From: Populus alba
Taxonomy: Eukaryota; Streptophyta; Magnoliopsida; Malpighiales; Salicaceae
Reading direction: 5' to 3'
NCBI RefSeq assembly: GCF_005239225.2
Contig: NC_133300.1
Location: forward strand, 14,785,875-14,849,874
Length of the DNA: 64,000 bases
How positions within the stretch are numbered: position 1 is the first letter of the stretch; every line of letters begins with the position of its first letter. Positions 1 to 11,880 of this stretch are shown one piece after another. Under the pieces are notes generated by a model. That model was not told the DNA's origin and did not search any database. It saw only the letters and a list, made by a program, of their open reading frames with translations. The position numbers were made by a program, and so were the translations under genes.

Positions 1-59
1 TCTCTTGTACGTTATACAGCATCGGCTAATCCCTCTCATGCTTAAGTCTTGGATTTCCA

Positions 60-240
60 TATGTTTTTGCGATTTGAAAATATTTAAAAATGTTTTATTT
101 TTTTTATTTTAAATTAATATTTTTTTAATATTTTTAGATGAATTTAATACATAATATTTAAAAAATAAAAAAATATATTTTTATATATTTCTGAATGATA
201 TTTAAGTAAAACATTTTAAAAAACAACTAAAATATACTAC
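60..240. repeat. AT-rich MITE-like repeat, copy 1
   Basis: About 180 bp of A/T runs with the order shared by several other copies in the window: a poly-T/A start, a TTTTTAGAT-type core, then a block ending in AAAACATTTTAAAAAACAAC. Orientation and exact ends are uncertain. The remainder of 1-650 is AT-rich, holds no gene I can see, and ends in the 3' flank of the IMP3 gene. Confidence 0.4.
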
Positions 241-650
241 CTTGTATAAATTTTATGCATTTAAACTTTAACTCCCAACTGGGATTGTGATTTTTAAAAA
301 TTAAAATTATTATATTTTTATATATTTTTTAAATTGTTTTAATATACAAATATCAAAATTAAATTTAAAAAATAAAAAATATATATTAATTTAATACATT
401 TATGTATAAAAAGCAATTATGTTGTGTATAGAATACGGAGAGAATGTCGCTAATAAGATTTCACAAGCACAAAATAAGTGTACATTGTCACACCAGAAAC
501 TCTTGATCTTAGCACTAGAGTAAAAGTAGCTCTGAGATGCAAGCCTTGCACCGTGTTGTTATCATGTATGCCCAACATTTAGCGCTTATATCATAAAACC
601 CACAGACATAAGACATTATAAAAAAATTGCGCAACAATTTCATGGCTCTC

Positions 651-2208
651 TCAGTTCATTGCATCATAATCATCCACCTTCTCGTTATATTCAAGCACCT
701 TTCTCTTGATCTTAGATGTATCTACCCAAGTAACAAAGTCTTCCGTGTTCCTCGTTACTAGGAACGCTGGGTCGGTAACTGTCTCAGGACCTACACGAAT
801 ATGCCCCTGCTCGATGTAAGTTACAGCTTCTTTCAAGTGTTCGGCAAACTTCAATCTCATCAAAACAGTTGAAAGCCTACGTCTGCGAGCAACAAAACAC
901 ACTCATTAACAAAACAATTATGCAAGTAGTTGAGCGTAGCAACAAGACAATTACAGAATAGGTGCATGCAAAAAAGTTCACCATTCACAAGGAATTGAAA
1001 GAACAAAATCCCAAGCAACCAGTAAGGGCAAAAGCATCATCAGATTGTTATGGGGAACGCTAAATTCCAGTGGAAGTTTGGGATTTCTCTTCACACTATA
1101 AATATTGAATTGCAAAACATTTTCTACCAGGTACATTTTCTGTACACATCCTCTCTGGAGAATGAGGAAAGAAGGGGGGAGGGCTGTGAACAAATGGGTC
1201 TCATTGCATAGCAAATGAGTTCACTTCAGGAAGCCTTATCCTACCTGCAAAAGGATGACACCGACAAGCGATCACACAACGCCAGGCTTTTCCTACTTGG
1301 TATCACACCCATGTTGTAGCTGTCATTCACAAAGAAACAACCAGAATATCAGCTGAGCAATAACTGTGAAAGAAAAGGGAGCAACAAAACGAACTGCTTC
1401 GAACATCACTTGCAAGACCAGCCTAAGAAGACAATCTTTGTAGGTTTTGACCTTTTATTGTCTTATGTTCAAACCTTAAAACCATGAAGCAAAACATGAA
1501 CTTGAACACGATACATATTGCCGTTAGAAGAGCGAAGCTTAAAAATCAAGGACTCGAAAAGGGTGACATCAATTTGCTACTAGTTAAATCAAGAGCAGCC
1601 CAATTACTTTGTTTCCACCAAGATTAAGATGCTTATCGAACAATTTTGACCCCGTGAGCTATCATACTTTTACCATATCAAAGTCTCAACAATCAATTAG
1701 CTCAAATTATCACTAACAAACATAACATTTTCCACTAATGACAAGATTAAAAAAAGACGAACGAACTTACAGCTTCTCCAAAAGCACGTCAGTCATTTCA
1801 ACACGAAAAGGGTCTCTAGGGTCCATCTGCTTCAGTATATTTGTCAGCTTCTGCACCATCCGGCACACACTAGAATACCTGCATTTTCACAATTTTACCA
1901 AGAATTAGAGAAAAACTAAATAAGCTCATTTCAAGAAGCACGGGAAACTTAAACAGTCACAGTTCAAGAAACACAAAAAAGAGCATTTTTTTTTAATAAG
2001 AAATTAGAGAGAACTAAAAGAAACACGGGTCAGGAAACAACACAAAAGAGCCTTTTTCAATGCACACAACATACTTCTTGTAATCGTCGCGTTCAACGAT
2101 GTGGTAACGTTGCATAACATGGGCTTCTCTATGGTTGTTCTCTCTTTTCCAGTCCAAGAAATTTACTTTCTTGAGCAGCTTTTTCTCGTGAAACTTTAGC
2201 TTCCTCAT
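651..2208 (-). CDS. IMP3: U3 snoRNP protein IMP3 (S4 RNA-binding domain), 4 exons
   Basis: Spliced minus-strand gene with exons 2208-2075, 1878-1771, 1319-1245 and 882-651 (stop at 653-651). All junctions are GT-AG, and the 549 nt encode 182 aa, close to the roughly 184 aa of animal IMP3. The N-terminus is the family's [15 protein letters not shown] block. The C-terminal half has the S4 core ([13 protein letters not shown], then [19 protein letters not shown]) and the conserved ending [16 protein letters not shown]3 holds U3 snoRNA in the small-subunit processome together with IMP4 and MPP10 and is needed for early 18S rRNA processing in the nucleolus. The first ATG is chosen because it begins the conserved N-terminus; the gene is intact. 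The upstream region carries telo-boxes and a site II motif, as expected for a ribosome-biogenesis gene. From memory the Arabidopsis counterpart is At5g15750. Confidence 0.93.
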
Positions 2209-2267
2209 TTTTTATGAATCTGTTGCTGTAACAAAACAGAACGAATCTGCAAAGAGAGACCGGTTGT

Positions 2268-2391
2268 AAACCCTAAAGAAACTGTTTGCTTTTGCTTTTT
2301 CGGAGGGGAGCAGATGGGAAGTTGTCTTGGTGACCTCTTAAAATCTTGATTTCGAAGAAGGGTATTTCTGGATGTATGCGTTAAACCCTAA
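2268..2391. promoter_or_regulatory. Two telo-boxes upstream of IMP3
   Basis: AAACCCTAA occurs at 2268-2276 and again at 2383-2391, 60 to 185 bp upstream of the IMP3 ATG. Telo-boxes are enriched in promoters of plant translation and ribosome-biogenesis genes, usually together with site II motifs. A TGGGCT site II core lies at 2516-2521. The functional role is inferred from motif and gene class. Confidence 0.6.
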
Positions 2392-2521
2392 AATGACAAG
2401 TACTGGGCGCATCACGCTATCTCCAACTGACGGCTTTATGGCTAGGCCCCTTGCTCACTGCCTTCTAGGCTTAGGAGTAGGAGTGCAAATAGGAGTTAAG
2501 CTTTAATCAAGGGCTTGGGCT

Positions 2522-3379
2522 TTTTTAGGAGCCCCAACATATTTTTATTTAATATCCAATAAAAAGTCTGATTATATCCTTACACTTAATTAATTCTTTT
2601 ATTTTTATCCAAATTGACTTTATAACTTAGGTTCATCAATAGTTAGATTAAGTCTCCAAACATAATTACTTCGCAACTCTTCCTCAATCTTCAATATTGT
2701 TTTAATTTAATCCTAAATTCTCATTGTTTTCTTCAATTAGACCCTTCATTGTTGCAATTGAGCTCCTAATCTCGGCTATTCGGTTCAATTTGATCTTTCA
2801 ACCTTTGATTAAGTCTTCTTATCCATTTTTTTAAAAAAATTTGGATAATCTTGGAAAATCTAAAATTGAATTATGACAATATCAATATATAAAAAAAAAA
2901 AAAAAACATGTTATTCTAGACTAAGTGACAATAGAATTAAGAAAAAATCACAACATTCTAGAAAACAAAAAGCTAAATTATATCTAAAAGCATGCATTTT
3001 AACATATATGTGTGTATAGACAGATAGATAGAAATACAAAAGTTCAATAATTTCTTATAATAACCTATGCTCCACCTGCACTATTTTACTCTAAATATAA
3101 GAATTGTTCAGAAGTGGTGGACTGGGTTCACTTAATTTCAAGAAAAAAAAACCTCCTTAACAATGCTGCAAGAAAAGTTTTAACAAACTAGATGAAGAAA
3201 TTAACGGCCGGTTTTATATTTTATCCTTTTACTCCATTAATTTACTGAAGATCCCAAAAGAAAAGGTCCAGAATATGGATAATTAAGACCATTAGGGTGG
3301 TGTTCTTGCATTTGCCTGGCCAGCTTTCTTTCTCTTTTTAGCAAACTTCCACATGGTAGCTCCTAGAGCAGCAGCAGCA
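2522..3379. other. AT-rich intergenic spacer
   Basis: No gene is recognised. The stretch has a C/T-rich part (2580-2830), a poly-A run near 2890-2906 and otherwise unremarkable sequence up to the tandem duplication. Confidence 0.6.
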
Positions 3380-3775
3380 GCTAGCAGTAATATTTTTCAT
3401 TTTCCTGAGGGAGATTGGACTTCAGATTGTTTACTTTCTTCTCCAAAATCCCAATTCAGGGCTGGGATCCTGGGAGCTCCAAAACATCTCCAGGCCATAA
3501 CTAATGGCTGCCTACATCATTCTCCACTGAGCAAAATTACCCGGATTTATCCTCTTTTTAACCTACTTTGAAAAAGCTAGCAGAAATATTTTTCATTTTC
3601 CTGAGGGAGACTGGACATCAGATTGTTTAGTACTTTCTCTTCCAAAATCCCAATTCAGGGTCGGACTCTAAGCAGCTCCAAAACATCTCCAGGTCATAAG
3701 TAATGGCCGCCTACATCATTATCCACTGAGCAAAATTACCAGGATGCATCATCTTTTTAACCTAATTTGAAAAAA
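3380..3775. repeat. 196-bp tandem duplication
   Basis: A unit beginning GCTAGCAG at 3380 recurs at 3576, an offset of 196 bp. Both copies carry, in order, the TTTTCATTTTCCTGAGGGAGA block, AAATCCCAATTCAGGG, GAGCTCC/CAGCTCC plus AAAACATCTCCAGG, and CCACTGAGCAAAATTACC. They differ by scattered substitutions and short indels, so the duplication is not recent. A stop-free stretch across copy 1 (3353-3571) is disrupted in copy 2 and is probably not coding. Confidence 0.85.
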
Positions 3776-4260
3776 GGGGGTGAAGAATGCCATCACCACG
3801 GAATAAAGAACCTTGGTAGGTGTGAATTACAACACCCGCATTCAATTCAATTCAATAATAATAAAGAGAGTGACAGCCTGTGCTTAACATGGAGGCTCCT
3901 TGCCAACACAGAAGCTGTACCTCTCGTAGATCTCTGCAAGGAACAAATTAAAGGCCATGTGAGAGCACTCAAGAAAGCCATTGAAGTCTCACTACTTATT
4001 CCAGTTCTTCCTTCGCCATCAATCAAATCTTACACGCAGATCAAGGGATCCCACACAGATACATACGAACCAATTACAAAGGAATGTCACCTTCACTTCC
4101 TTGTAGATGAGGTAAACTCGCACTTCCATGATTGCATACAGAAGCTATAAGTGCTCCTCTTGATTTAAGTAACGACTCCCTCGCTTTGCACTATCCTTTG
4201 CCTCTTCTCTTTACGGCGACTGCTGATTTCCGTAACTTTACTAGGGTTTGGTTTGGGTCG
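3776..4260. other. Unresolved, possibly transcribed stretch
   Basis: This part has higher GC than its surroundings and an open plus-strand frame of about 125 codons to 4150 whose only upstream start is a TTG. I recognise no domain in it. The minus strand has its own leader-like features: AAACCCTAG at 4251-4243, a small ATG frame near 4130, a GTAAG donor near 4035 and a pyrimidine-rich AG acceptor near 3935. It may be a relic or a non-coding transcript on either strand. Confidence 0.3.
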
Positions 4261-7200
4261 GCGGCCTCTCGTTTATTCTGAAACAGCAAATGTGCCCACG
4301 CGTTTAATGTCTTTAGATTCTTTATGAATTAATTATGGTAAACTTATATTAAATTAAATATTGTTCTTGAAAACATTGATTTTTCAATATCGAATAAACA
4401 ATCTAAAAACTCATCATACTGATAGCTATTAAAAAGCCAAACGATGGCCTCACGGATAGCAAAGACATTCGTATCCAATAATTGAATTATCCGAGCATAA
4501 TTCTTTATTCCCTGTTTTATTTTTCTTAATTTGAGCATGGAATCAAAGTGATTTAGTATCTAATAGATTATCCGAGTATAAATCATCACTTCTGTGTTAT
4601 TCATGGAGAAATCTCATCCGAGTATAACGTTCACATGTCGAGATTCAATCTGGAGTAGATTAAAAGGATATTTGAAAATATAATACTAATTATTTTTTAA
4701 AATATTTTTTATTTAAAAATATATCAAAACAATTAAATAATATGATATTTGCTATGTAAATGACGCATTACATAAATCAGTAGATTTTTATCCCAAAACT
4801 GGCTTTAATTATGATCATTTTTCAGCAATAAAAGCATATACCCATTCATCCAAGCAATCTGCACTAACCCATCTTAGACATAAAAGTCCATTTTTATTCA
4901 ATTTTAAAGAACAAATGTTCAAATCACTTTTGAACTCTCATTTCCAATTCGTAGCCCCCTTTCCTGCCCTCTTTGCGACCCTAAACATCTCCGTTGACCT
5001 CCGAAGGCTTAGTTTTTTCAGATGGTGGTTGAGATTGCTTCCCAGTTGGCCGGAAAACATAGACCCGGTTGCTCTCTATTTCTCCTACCACCTCCCTTTC
5101 TCCTTATAGGCCCTTTTATGTGTAGATATTGAAACAAAAATCATAAAAAAAAAAAAAAAAAAAAATCACAGCATTAAGGACGTTGTTTCACTTTATAACT
5201 GCTCATTCAACATAAACTCATTTATTTCTTAGAGAACAACATCGTTTTGCAAGACATGGCAGAGCATTGTAGAATTCTATAGTGAATGCACACTATACAA
5301 GGAAGTCAACTATATATAATACCCTAAGCTTTAGCCTTCATATCACAAGTTAACTATATACAGAAGGGAGAGATAAAAAAAAACAAAAAACTTGATGACG
5401 TGTCATTTTTAATTTATAACCCACCGACAGATTCTCCTCTCTTTCTCTTCCATTTCTTCTTCTTTTTTTTTTCCTTTTTTTTTTTCTATGCAACAAATAC
5501 CATCCTCCAAATTTTATCACAAATCAACATCTCATTTATTATAAATCCGCCCATCCAGCACTTGGTTTTAAAAATACTGATAGAAATACTAACGAAATAA
5601 ACTAAGTAAATTTTTTTAATATAATTTTATTGTTAATAAATTCATCAATAAAATTATTACGTATATACTAAAAATTATTAACTAGAGTTTTTTTAACGTG
5701 AGGTTGTAGGTAAAATTCATGCCAATAAACTGAAAATATAAGTATTAACAAAAAAAAATAAATCTAAAAATTCCCGTGTAGACAAAAAAAACTCACGGTT
5801 GCTAGAAATTATGTCACTGTGTTATAAAGTCTTATAGAGTGTCAATCACAATAAAAACACTGACGATTCAACACATTTATAATTTCAAGAGTGAAGGATA
5901 ATCTACATTTCTCAACCTCCGAGCACTGTTTGCTTGTAATTAACTGGATATTGTTCCTTGCTATATATATATATATATATATCAATTAATGAATAAACTA
6001 GTTAGCTAATTAAACAGCTTTTCAATGTACTGAAAGATCTTTGCTGGAGATGACACTGCACAAGAATCCCAGGCATTTGTAGCAATTGTAAGGTAAAGTG
6101 TACAGCATTTTGTATTTTCTATCACAATTTATGATTCCACCTGCAGACATCAATTAATATGGGATTAGGACCATCTCTTCTGTTTTTTAGGACCTCCATT
6201 TATTTCATAATAATGATGCTGCACCACAGTTTTCTTCTCTGGTGGGAGTGATAACACCCGCTGTTATTACCGTAGGATCAAGACCTCACGCGCTCACATA
6301 TCCACACACGTGTTTAAGAAAAAAAATATAATATTTGTTTGGAATTTAAATTTTTTAAAAATAAAAAAGGGAAGAATTTTACTTCATGCCCAAACCAATC
6401 ATTAAATTAAGAGAAATAAATGCATCAAAATGTGTTTTCCTAGAGTACTCTTTGGATTCTTAAATTTGATTTAGATTTGTTCTGCCACAATCAACAAGTA
6501 GTAAATTTCATCCATTATCTTTGTTGTATTTCCATCCATTCATCATCAGCATTATTTTATATATAATGCTCACCGAGTAAGTATGGATATTTAAATTAAA
6601 TATGAAATTCACTAGAAATAATATATATATATATATATATATTGTCAAAAGTATGTATAAATAGTTACTCCAGTAGTGCTATAAAAATTATTGTACTTCA
6701 TGTAGCTAAGAAGAAAAAGACCTGTTTGGGTATTTAGTCATCTAAAAGAAAAGGAAATTTAGTTGGTAGATGGAGACAAATTTAATCTCAGGTAACTTGT
6801 TCACGTGGGTACTAGTTGGAGTTGCATCTCATGAAAATTTAATATTTTTATATAATTTTAAATAAAAAAATATTTTAAAAAAAAATTATCATCATATTTC
6901 TAAAAACTTTTTTCTTTAAAAAAATACGGACACTAATAAATACGGCACTTCAATTTTTTTCTAAATTAAATCTAATTTAATTTTATGCAGTGTCAAACCC
7001 AATCCCAAGGTAGTAGTGCACCTCTATCAGTCATGGCCAGCCATTACAAAAGCTACAGCATAACCCAATAATTTGCTGACGTGTTGTCCAATGCTTCCAA
7101 CCTTAATGAAAATCAACTTCTCTTTTGGTGGGCCCTTCCTCCCAAAGCCACTTGCTTTCTCCAGCTTTCACCTTCCTAATCTACCCCCGTTTTAGGGGTT

Positions 7201-7316
7201 TTATTACCAAGAACAAAAAGAAAAGAAACTGCACTGTAAGTCTGTAATTCTGTCCCCCCCTTCCTGTTAAGGAAATGTATACGGAAAGCACTGTGGTTAC
7301 ATACGTGGTCAGCTGT
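4261..7316. other. AT-rich intergenic region
   Basis: No gene is recognised. It contains a degenerate AT-rich repeat fragment near 4670-4750, a poly-A run near 5145-5165, poly-T runs near 5460-5490, and (AT)n tracts at 5962-5982 and 6619-6642. A G-box core CACGTG lies near 6803. Short open frames at 4915-5109 and 5400-5600 are low-complexity. Confidence 0.6.
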
Positions 7317-7322
7317 CACGTG
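7317..7322. promoter_or_regulatory. G-box CACGTG upstream of the RRT1-like gene
   Basis: A perfect palindromic CACGTG lies about 1.4 kb upstream of the RRT1-like start codon, just before a long (GA)n tract. Such sites bind bHLH and bZIP factors; use at this gene is unproven. Confidence 0.35.
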
Positions 7323-7352
7323 TACCCTTCACAGTGGATTCATCGTCTCGGT

Positions 7353-7354
<2 letters not shown>

Positions 7355-7389
<35 letters not shown>
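7355..7389. repeat. (GA)n microsatellite
   Basis: A run of about 17 uninterrupted GA dinucleotides in the upstream region of the RRT1-like gene. Confidence 0.95.
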
Positions 7390-7393
<4 letters not shown>

Positions 7394-7589
7394 ATGTAGC
7401 GAGGAATTTATATTCATTATATCCATAATTTGATAAATTCTTCAGGTTTTTAACCTACATTTTGCATTTACTCACAGTGTAAATGCTATTCATTTCAAAT
7501 TAGTTTTTCAAATAATATTAATTAATTATCGATGGAGGGAAGCCATCTAATACAATTTCAAGGGGTGATTTATAACTTGCTTGGTATTG

Positions 7590-7740
7590 TAATAATGATT
7601 GTTTTTTAAAGTATTTGTTTTATAAATATATTAAAATAATATATTTTTTTAATTTTTAAAATTTTATTTTTGATATTAATAAATTAAAATGATATAAAAA
7701 TATTAAAAATTTTAATTTAAAAAAAAAGAATGATGAACTT
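7590..7740. repeat. AT-rich MITE-like repeat, copy 2
   Basis: The sequence starts with GTTTTTTAAAGTATTTGTTTTATAA and continues through the T/A-rich core with a GATATTAATAAATTAAAAT block. It is the reverse-complement layout of the copy near 19.6-19.8 kb. The ends are not sharply defined. Confidence 0.45.
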
Positions 7741-8049
7741 AATGAATTAGTTTAGAATAATCAAGAAAGTTAAAACAAAATTATTTTAAATTTTTTAAAT
7801 AAACAAGTTTTGATTTGACGAAAGAGGCAGTTAAGAGAAACCTAAACCTCATCGTGTTTAATAACATATATTTATTTTTTTAACAAGTGAAATTAAGAAA
7901 GTTTTGATTTGTTTTTTTTTTTTTTTTTTTTTTTGAAGAAAAGAGAGTCATAACTTATTCTGACAGACAAAGACAAAATGAATGATGAAGTAAAAGAAAA
8001 TGCTAATGGATACGGTTTCAACATTGACATAACAGTAGATCAGAGCAGT

Positions 8050-8125
8050 TAAAAACCTCAACACTCACCCCTCCTCCTTAATTACCGGCTCTCTCCTCTC
8101 TTTCCATTTCCCATTACAGCATCGC

Positions 8126-8159
<34 letters not shown>

Positions 8160-8726
8160 TATTCTCCGACAAGTTTCTCTGGCAAATCGCCGGGAATCTC
8201 GTCGGGAAATAATAACAACAAATCTCTCTCCCTGTCTCCAAATCATTCAATCTTCAAAACCCACATTTTCTTTTTCAAGTCAAATCACATCTCATTGCCG
8301 GATCAGCGAGCTTTTTATGAGAGACTGTCAATATTGAGCTCAAACTGGGATTTTTATTTGTCAAGTTTTTGTTCAAATCCTTGCATATCATTTCTGGGAT
8401 TTCTTTGGATAGTGTAGTTACTTGCTTAGGAGTTCTGTGAGCTGACGGAGTTCGGTTTTTCTGGAGATTAAAGTAATGAAAGAACATGAAGCTCGTGTCT
8501 TTGGTTATTTTTAGACCTTCAAGGTTTTTTGTTTTCATCATCTTAATCAAGTTCAAAGAATCCCTCCGTTTCCTTTAGAGTTAGCAATATCCGACAATAC
8601 ATTTAAATACAAAAGATCAAGTAAGGAGAGAGAGAGAGAGAGAGAGCATCTATCTTGTTAAATCTTTAATTTGACACGTATCGAGGGAGTTGTTAAAGTG
8701 GGTTTGGTGATATTGGAGGGAAAGAA
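8050..8726 (+). promoter_or_regulatory. Probable 5' leader of the RRT1-like gene with uORFs
   Basis: A C/T-rich leader-like stretch holds (TC)n/(AC)n at 8126-8159 and (GA)n at 8625-8646. Two short upstream ORFs precede the main ATG: 8317-8337 (6 codons plus stop) and 8476-8514 (12 codons plus stop). The transcription start is not visible, and part of this stretch could be a leader intron. Confidence 0.45.
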
Positions 8727-11475
8727 ATGTTAAAAATGTGGAAGACAGAGGACTCTGTTGAGGAATGGGAGGTGAAAGTGAAGTTATTCGGTGGTGGAAA
8801 GGTTGATAAGTTGAAAACTTCTGTGGTTTCAAGGTCTTCAATGAAGCTGTGGATGATAAGGGCAATCACAACTGTCTTGTTATGGACTTGCGTGGTCCAT
8901 TTACTGGCCTTGGGAGAGATTTGGGGGCCGAGATTGTTAAAGAGTTGGCCTTCTTGTTTTAGTAATCAAGATGTTGAGCTAACTTCTGTTCCTGCCAAAG
9001 TTGTTCTGCCTCCGAAGAGTAAGTTCATAATTTCACCATTCTCAGCTTAATTATTGTTGAGAAATGACACAGTTTTAAAAAGTTGCTGATGTTCACTAAA
9101 GTAGAGGTGTCAGGTGCTTTGCTTTATATATTCCCTTATTTTCATCGTTTGTACTAAATATTCATCGGATAAAATTGCTTTATTGAGTTATTGCTCTTTC
9201 ATTCTGCTTATACATTTTTTCTTCGGACATGGATTGATTTCCTGATCATGACTATAATTAATGTTTCTGCACCATTGTTGATTTACCTGTAACTAAAATC
9301 AAGATTTTTAATTTGTTCATCTTATAGATCATTTCTAACTTTGTTGTTTTAGTTTCCCTTTAAATTTCTGAAATTTCTTTTTCTAGTTCTAAATTTGGTA
9401 ATTGTTGCTTTGCAGGAATCTACAAGAATAATGGATATCTCATGGTTTCCTGCAATGGAGGACTCAACCAAATGCGAGCAGCAGTGAGTTGACTGCTACT
9501 TATCATAAATTATCTATATTGAAATCGCCTTTGATTCTGAATGGTCTCTATAATTTGCTGCTATAACCATTTGCGTTGTTGACACTTCTGAACATGCTGC
9601 GCAGATATGTGACATGGTCGCTATTGCAAGATATCTAAATGTTACTCTTGTTGTGCCAGAGTTGGATAAATCCTCATTTTGGAATGACCCAAGGTAATGT
9701 TTACTAGTATAAAGTCTTGAAAAACACTTGATTTTTTCTTTCTTTGAAATATCTGTCAAATTCAATTCAGAAATGTTTGTAATCTATCTGATCAATCCAT
9801 TGATTTCACTGTGAGGCAGTGAGTTTCAAGACATATTTGATGTTGATCATTTCATCACTTCCTTGAGGGATGAAGTTCGTATATTGAAAGAGCTACCGCC
9901 TAGGCTTAAAACACGAGTAAAATTGGGATTGTTCTACTCATTACCTCCTGTTAGCTGGTCAAACATTTCTTACTACACCCATCAGGTCAGTTCACTAGAA
10001 TTCTAAAGCGAGCATTAGCCTTTTCATTTTGCTATGTATTTGGACTAGTGCGACTAATTTTAGAATGTTGTTGCCAACAGATTCTTCCTCTGCTGCAAAA
10101 GTACAAAGTTGTACATTTGAACAAGACAGATGCTCGTCTTGCAAATAATGGACTTCCTATTGAGATTCAAAAGTTGCGCTGCCGTGTAAATTTTAATGCT
10201 TTGAAGTTTACATCACAGATAGAAGAACTGGGTAGAAGGGTTGTTAGGATATTGAGGGAGAGAGGCCCTTTCCTGGTGCTTCATCTCAGATATGAAATGG
10301 ACATGTTGGCTTTCTCTGGCTGCACTCACGGTTGCAATGATGAGGAAACAGAACAACTGACAAGAATGAGGTAATTTTCTCTTTATTATTTTCTTAATAT
10401 GTTGTTAATTTCAAACACAACTAACTTTCGCAAACTTCACTTGGTCAGATATGCTTATCCCTGGTGGAAGGAAAAAGATATTAGTTCTGAAATGAAAAGG
10501 AAAGAAGGTTTGTGTCCTTTGACACCTGAGGAAACTGCCCTTGTGCTAAGTGCACTTGGAATTGATCGTAATGTTCAAATTTATATTGCTGCTGGAGAAA
10601 TATATGGTGGAAAAAGAAGGATGAAGGCTTTGGCAGCCGCTTTTCCTAATTTGGTTAGTAGAAGGAAGCAACAAATTCTTCTAACGTCTGTATGAATGAA
10701 TGCCTTAATCCATTTTTTTAACCTGAAACAGGTCAGGAAAGAAACTCTGTTGGGACCATCAGATTTGAAGTTTTTCCAGAATCATTCATCTCAAATGGCA
10801 GCACTAGATTATCTGGTGTCCTTGGAGAGTGACATATTTGTTCCTACATATAATGGCAATATGGCTAAAGTTGTTGAAGGTCATCGCAGGTAATTCATTG
10901 CTGCTGTGTCTAATACATATTCTCAACTGAACTGAGAGCTTGGCTATAAAGAATGAACTAAAATGTCCTAAATGAACATCTGTTGTAACCATTATACCTT
11001 GTACAGCATAACAGTCCTTGCCACTAATTCAGGTATAATCTGAACAATAGAAGACTGCTAGCTGTAACTAAAGGAGGACTTATTGGTGTCAAATAATCTT
11101 TAGTTTGTAGTTGATAGATTTAATTTACTTCGTAGTGTCTAGAGTTCCAAAAACAAAGTGAGTGAATGAAAGAAAAGAAAACATCAATTGAAGATAGTTA
11201 ATTTCCGTTGTCTTTTGATGACTTTCAGATTCTTAGGATTCAAGAAGACTATTTCATTGGACAGAAAGCTTCTGGTTGGTTTAATTGATCAATTCAACAA
11301 AGGCTCATTGAGCTGGGATGAATTCTCCTCTACTGTGAAGGAAGCTCATGCTGATGGGATGGGTAGTCCAAAGACGCGAATTGTTATACCAGATAAACCA
11401 AAGGAAGAAGATTATTTCTATGCCAATCCACAAGAGTGTTTGCAACTGTTAGATGAACCATTGAGAAGTTCATGA
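8727..11475 (+). CDS. RRT1: RRT1-like rhamnogalacturonan I rhamnosyltransferase (O-fucosyltransferase superfamily), 8 exons
   Basis: Exons 8727-9018, 9416-9483, 9605-9693, 9820-9985, 10081-10370, 10449-10653, 10732-10889 and 11229-11475 join with GT-AG junctions into 1515 nt, 504 aa. It has a type II Golgi layout: a basic N-terminus, one membrane anchor at about residues 41-63, then a lumenal catalytic domain. [15 protein letters not shown] (109-123) is the family's GDP-sugar-site loop; [14 protein letters not shown] and [13 protein letters not shown] are further signatures. GT106 RRT enzymes transfer rhamnose from UDP-rhamnose onto the pectin backbone rhamnogalacturonan I. The match to Arabidopsis At5g15740 (about 508 aa), recalled from memory, runs end to end. 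Older annotations call such proteins O-fucosyltransferases; the rhamnosyltransferase assignment is by homology. The frame is intact, and an AATAAA lies 380 bp past the stop. Confidence 0.9.
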
Positions 11476-11880
11476 ACCTAGTCATGCCAATGAGATGGTC
11501 ATCCTTAATAATACCTGGTGCTAGTGCATATCCATCAAAGGAGATGCCCTAATTTATATTCCATGGAGATTGCAGACTTATATGCAGAGGCTTGCGTCGA
11601 GTTGGGTTCAAGGAGAACTAGGGACTTCATCCATGAGTTTCTTCAGCAGTCTCCCTAAAATATTTATAATGGTTCATTTTTGAATGACCAGATTGTATAT
11701 AGAGGGGAAAATTGTGCCATTGGAGGGCTGATGTCCAATTAGCTGGATTATAGAGGGGTTAGTACAAAATTTCCTGTGGGAGAGTTTCTGGGATGTATAG
11801 TCCATCCTCAGTTCCCTCATATCCCCTGTCATAATTTTTTCAGCTTCAAATATGCAATAAAGTCACATTCTTCTTTTCCC
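11476..11880 (+). other. 3' UTR of the RRT1-like gene
   Basis: Non-coding sequence after the TGA, ending at a polyadenylation-type AATAAA at 11856-11861. From 11880 to about 13250 I see no gene. The 378-nt minus-strand open frame at 12759-13136 has no recognisable domain. Confidence 0.6.
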
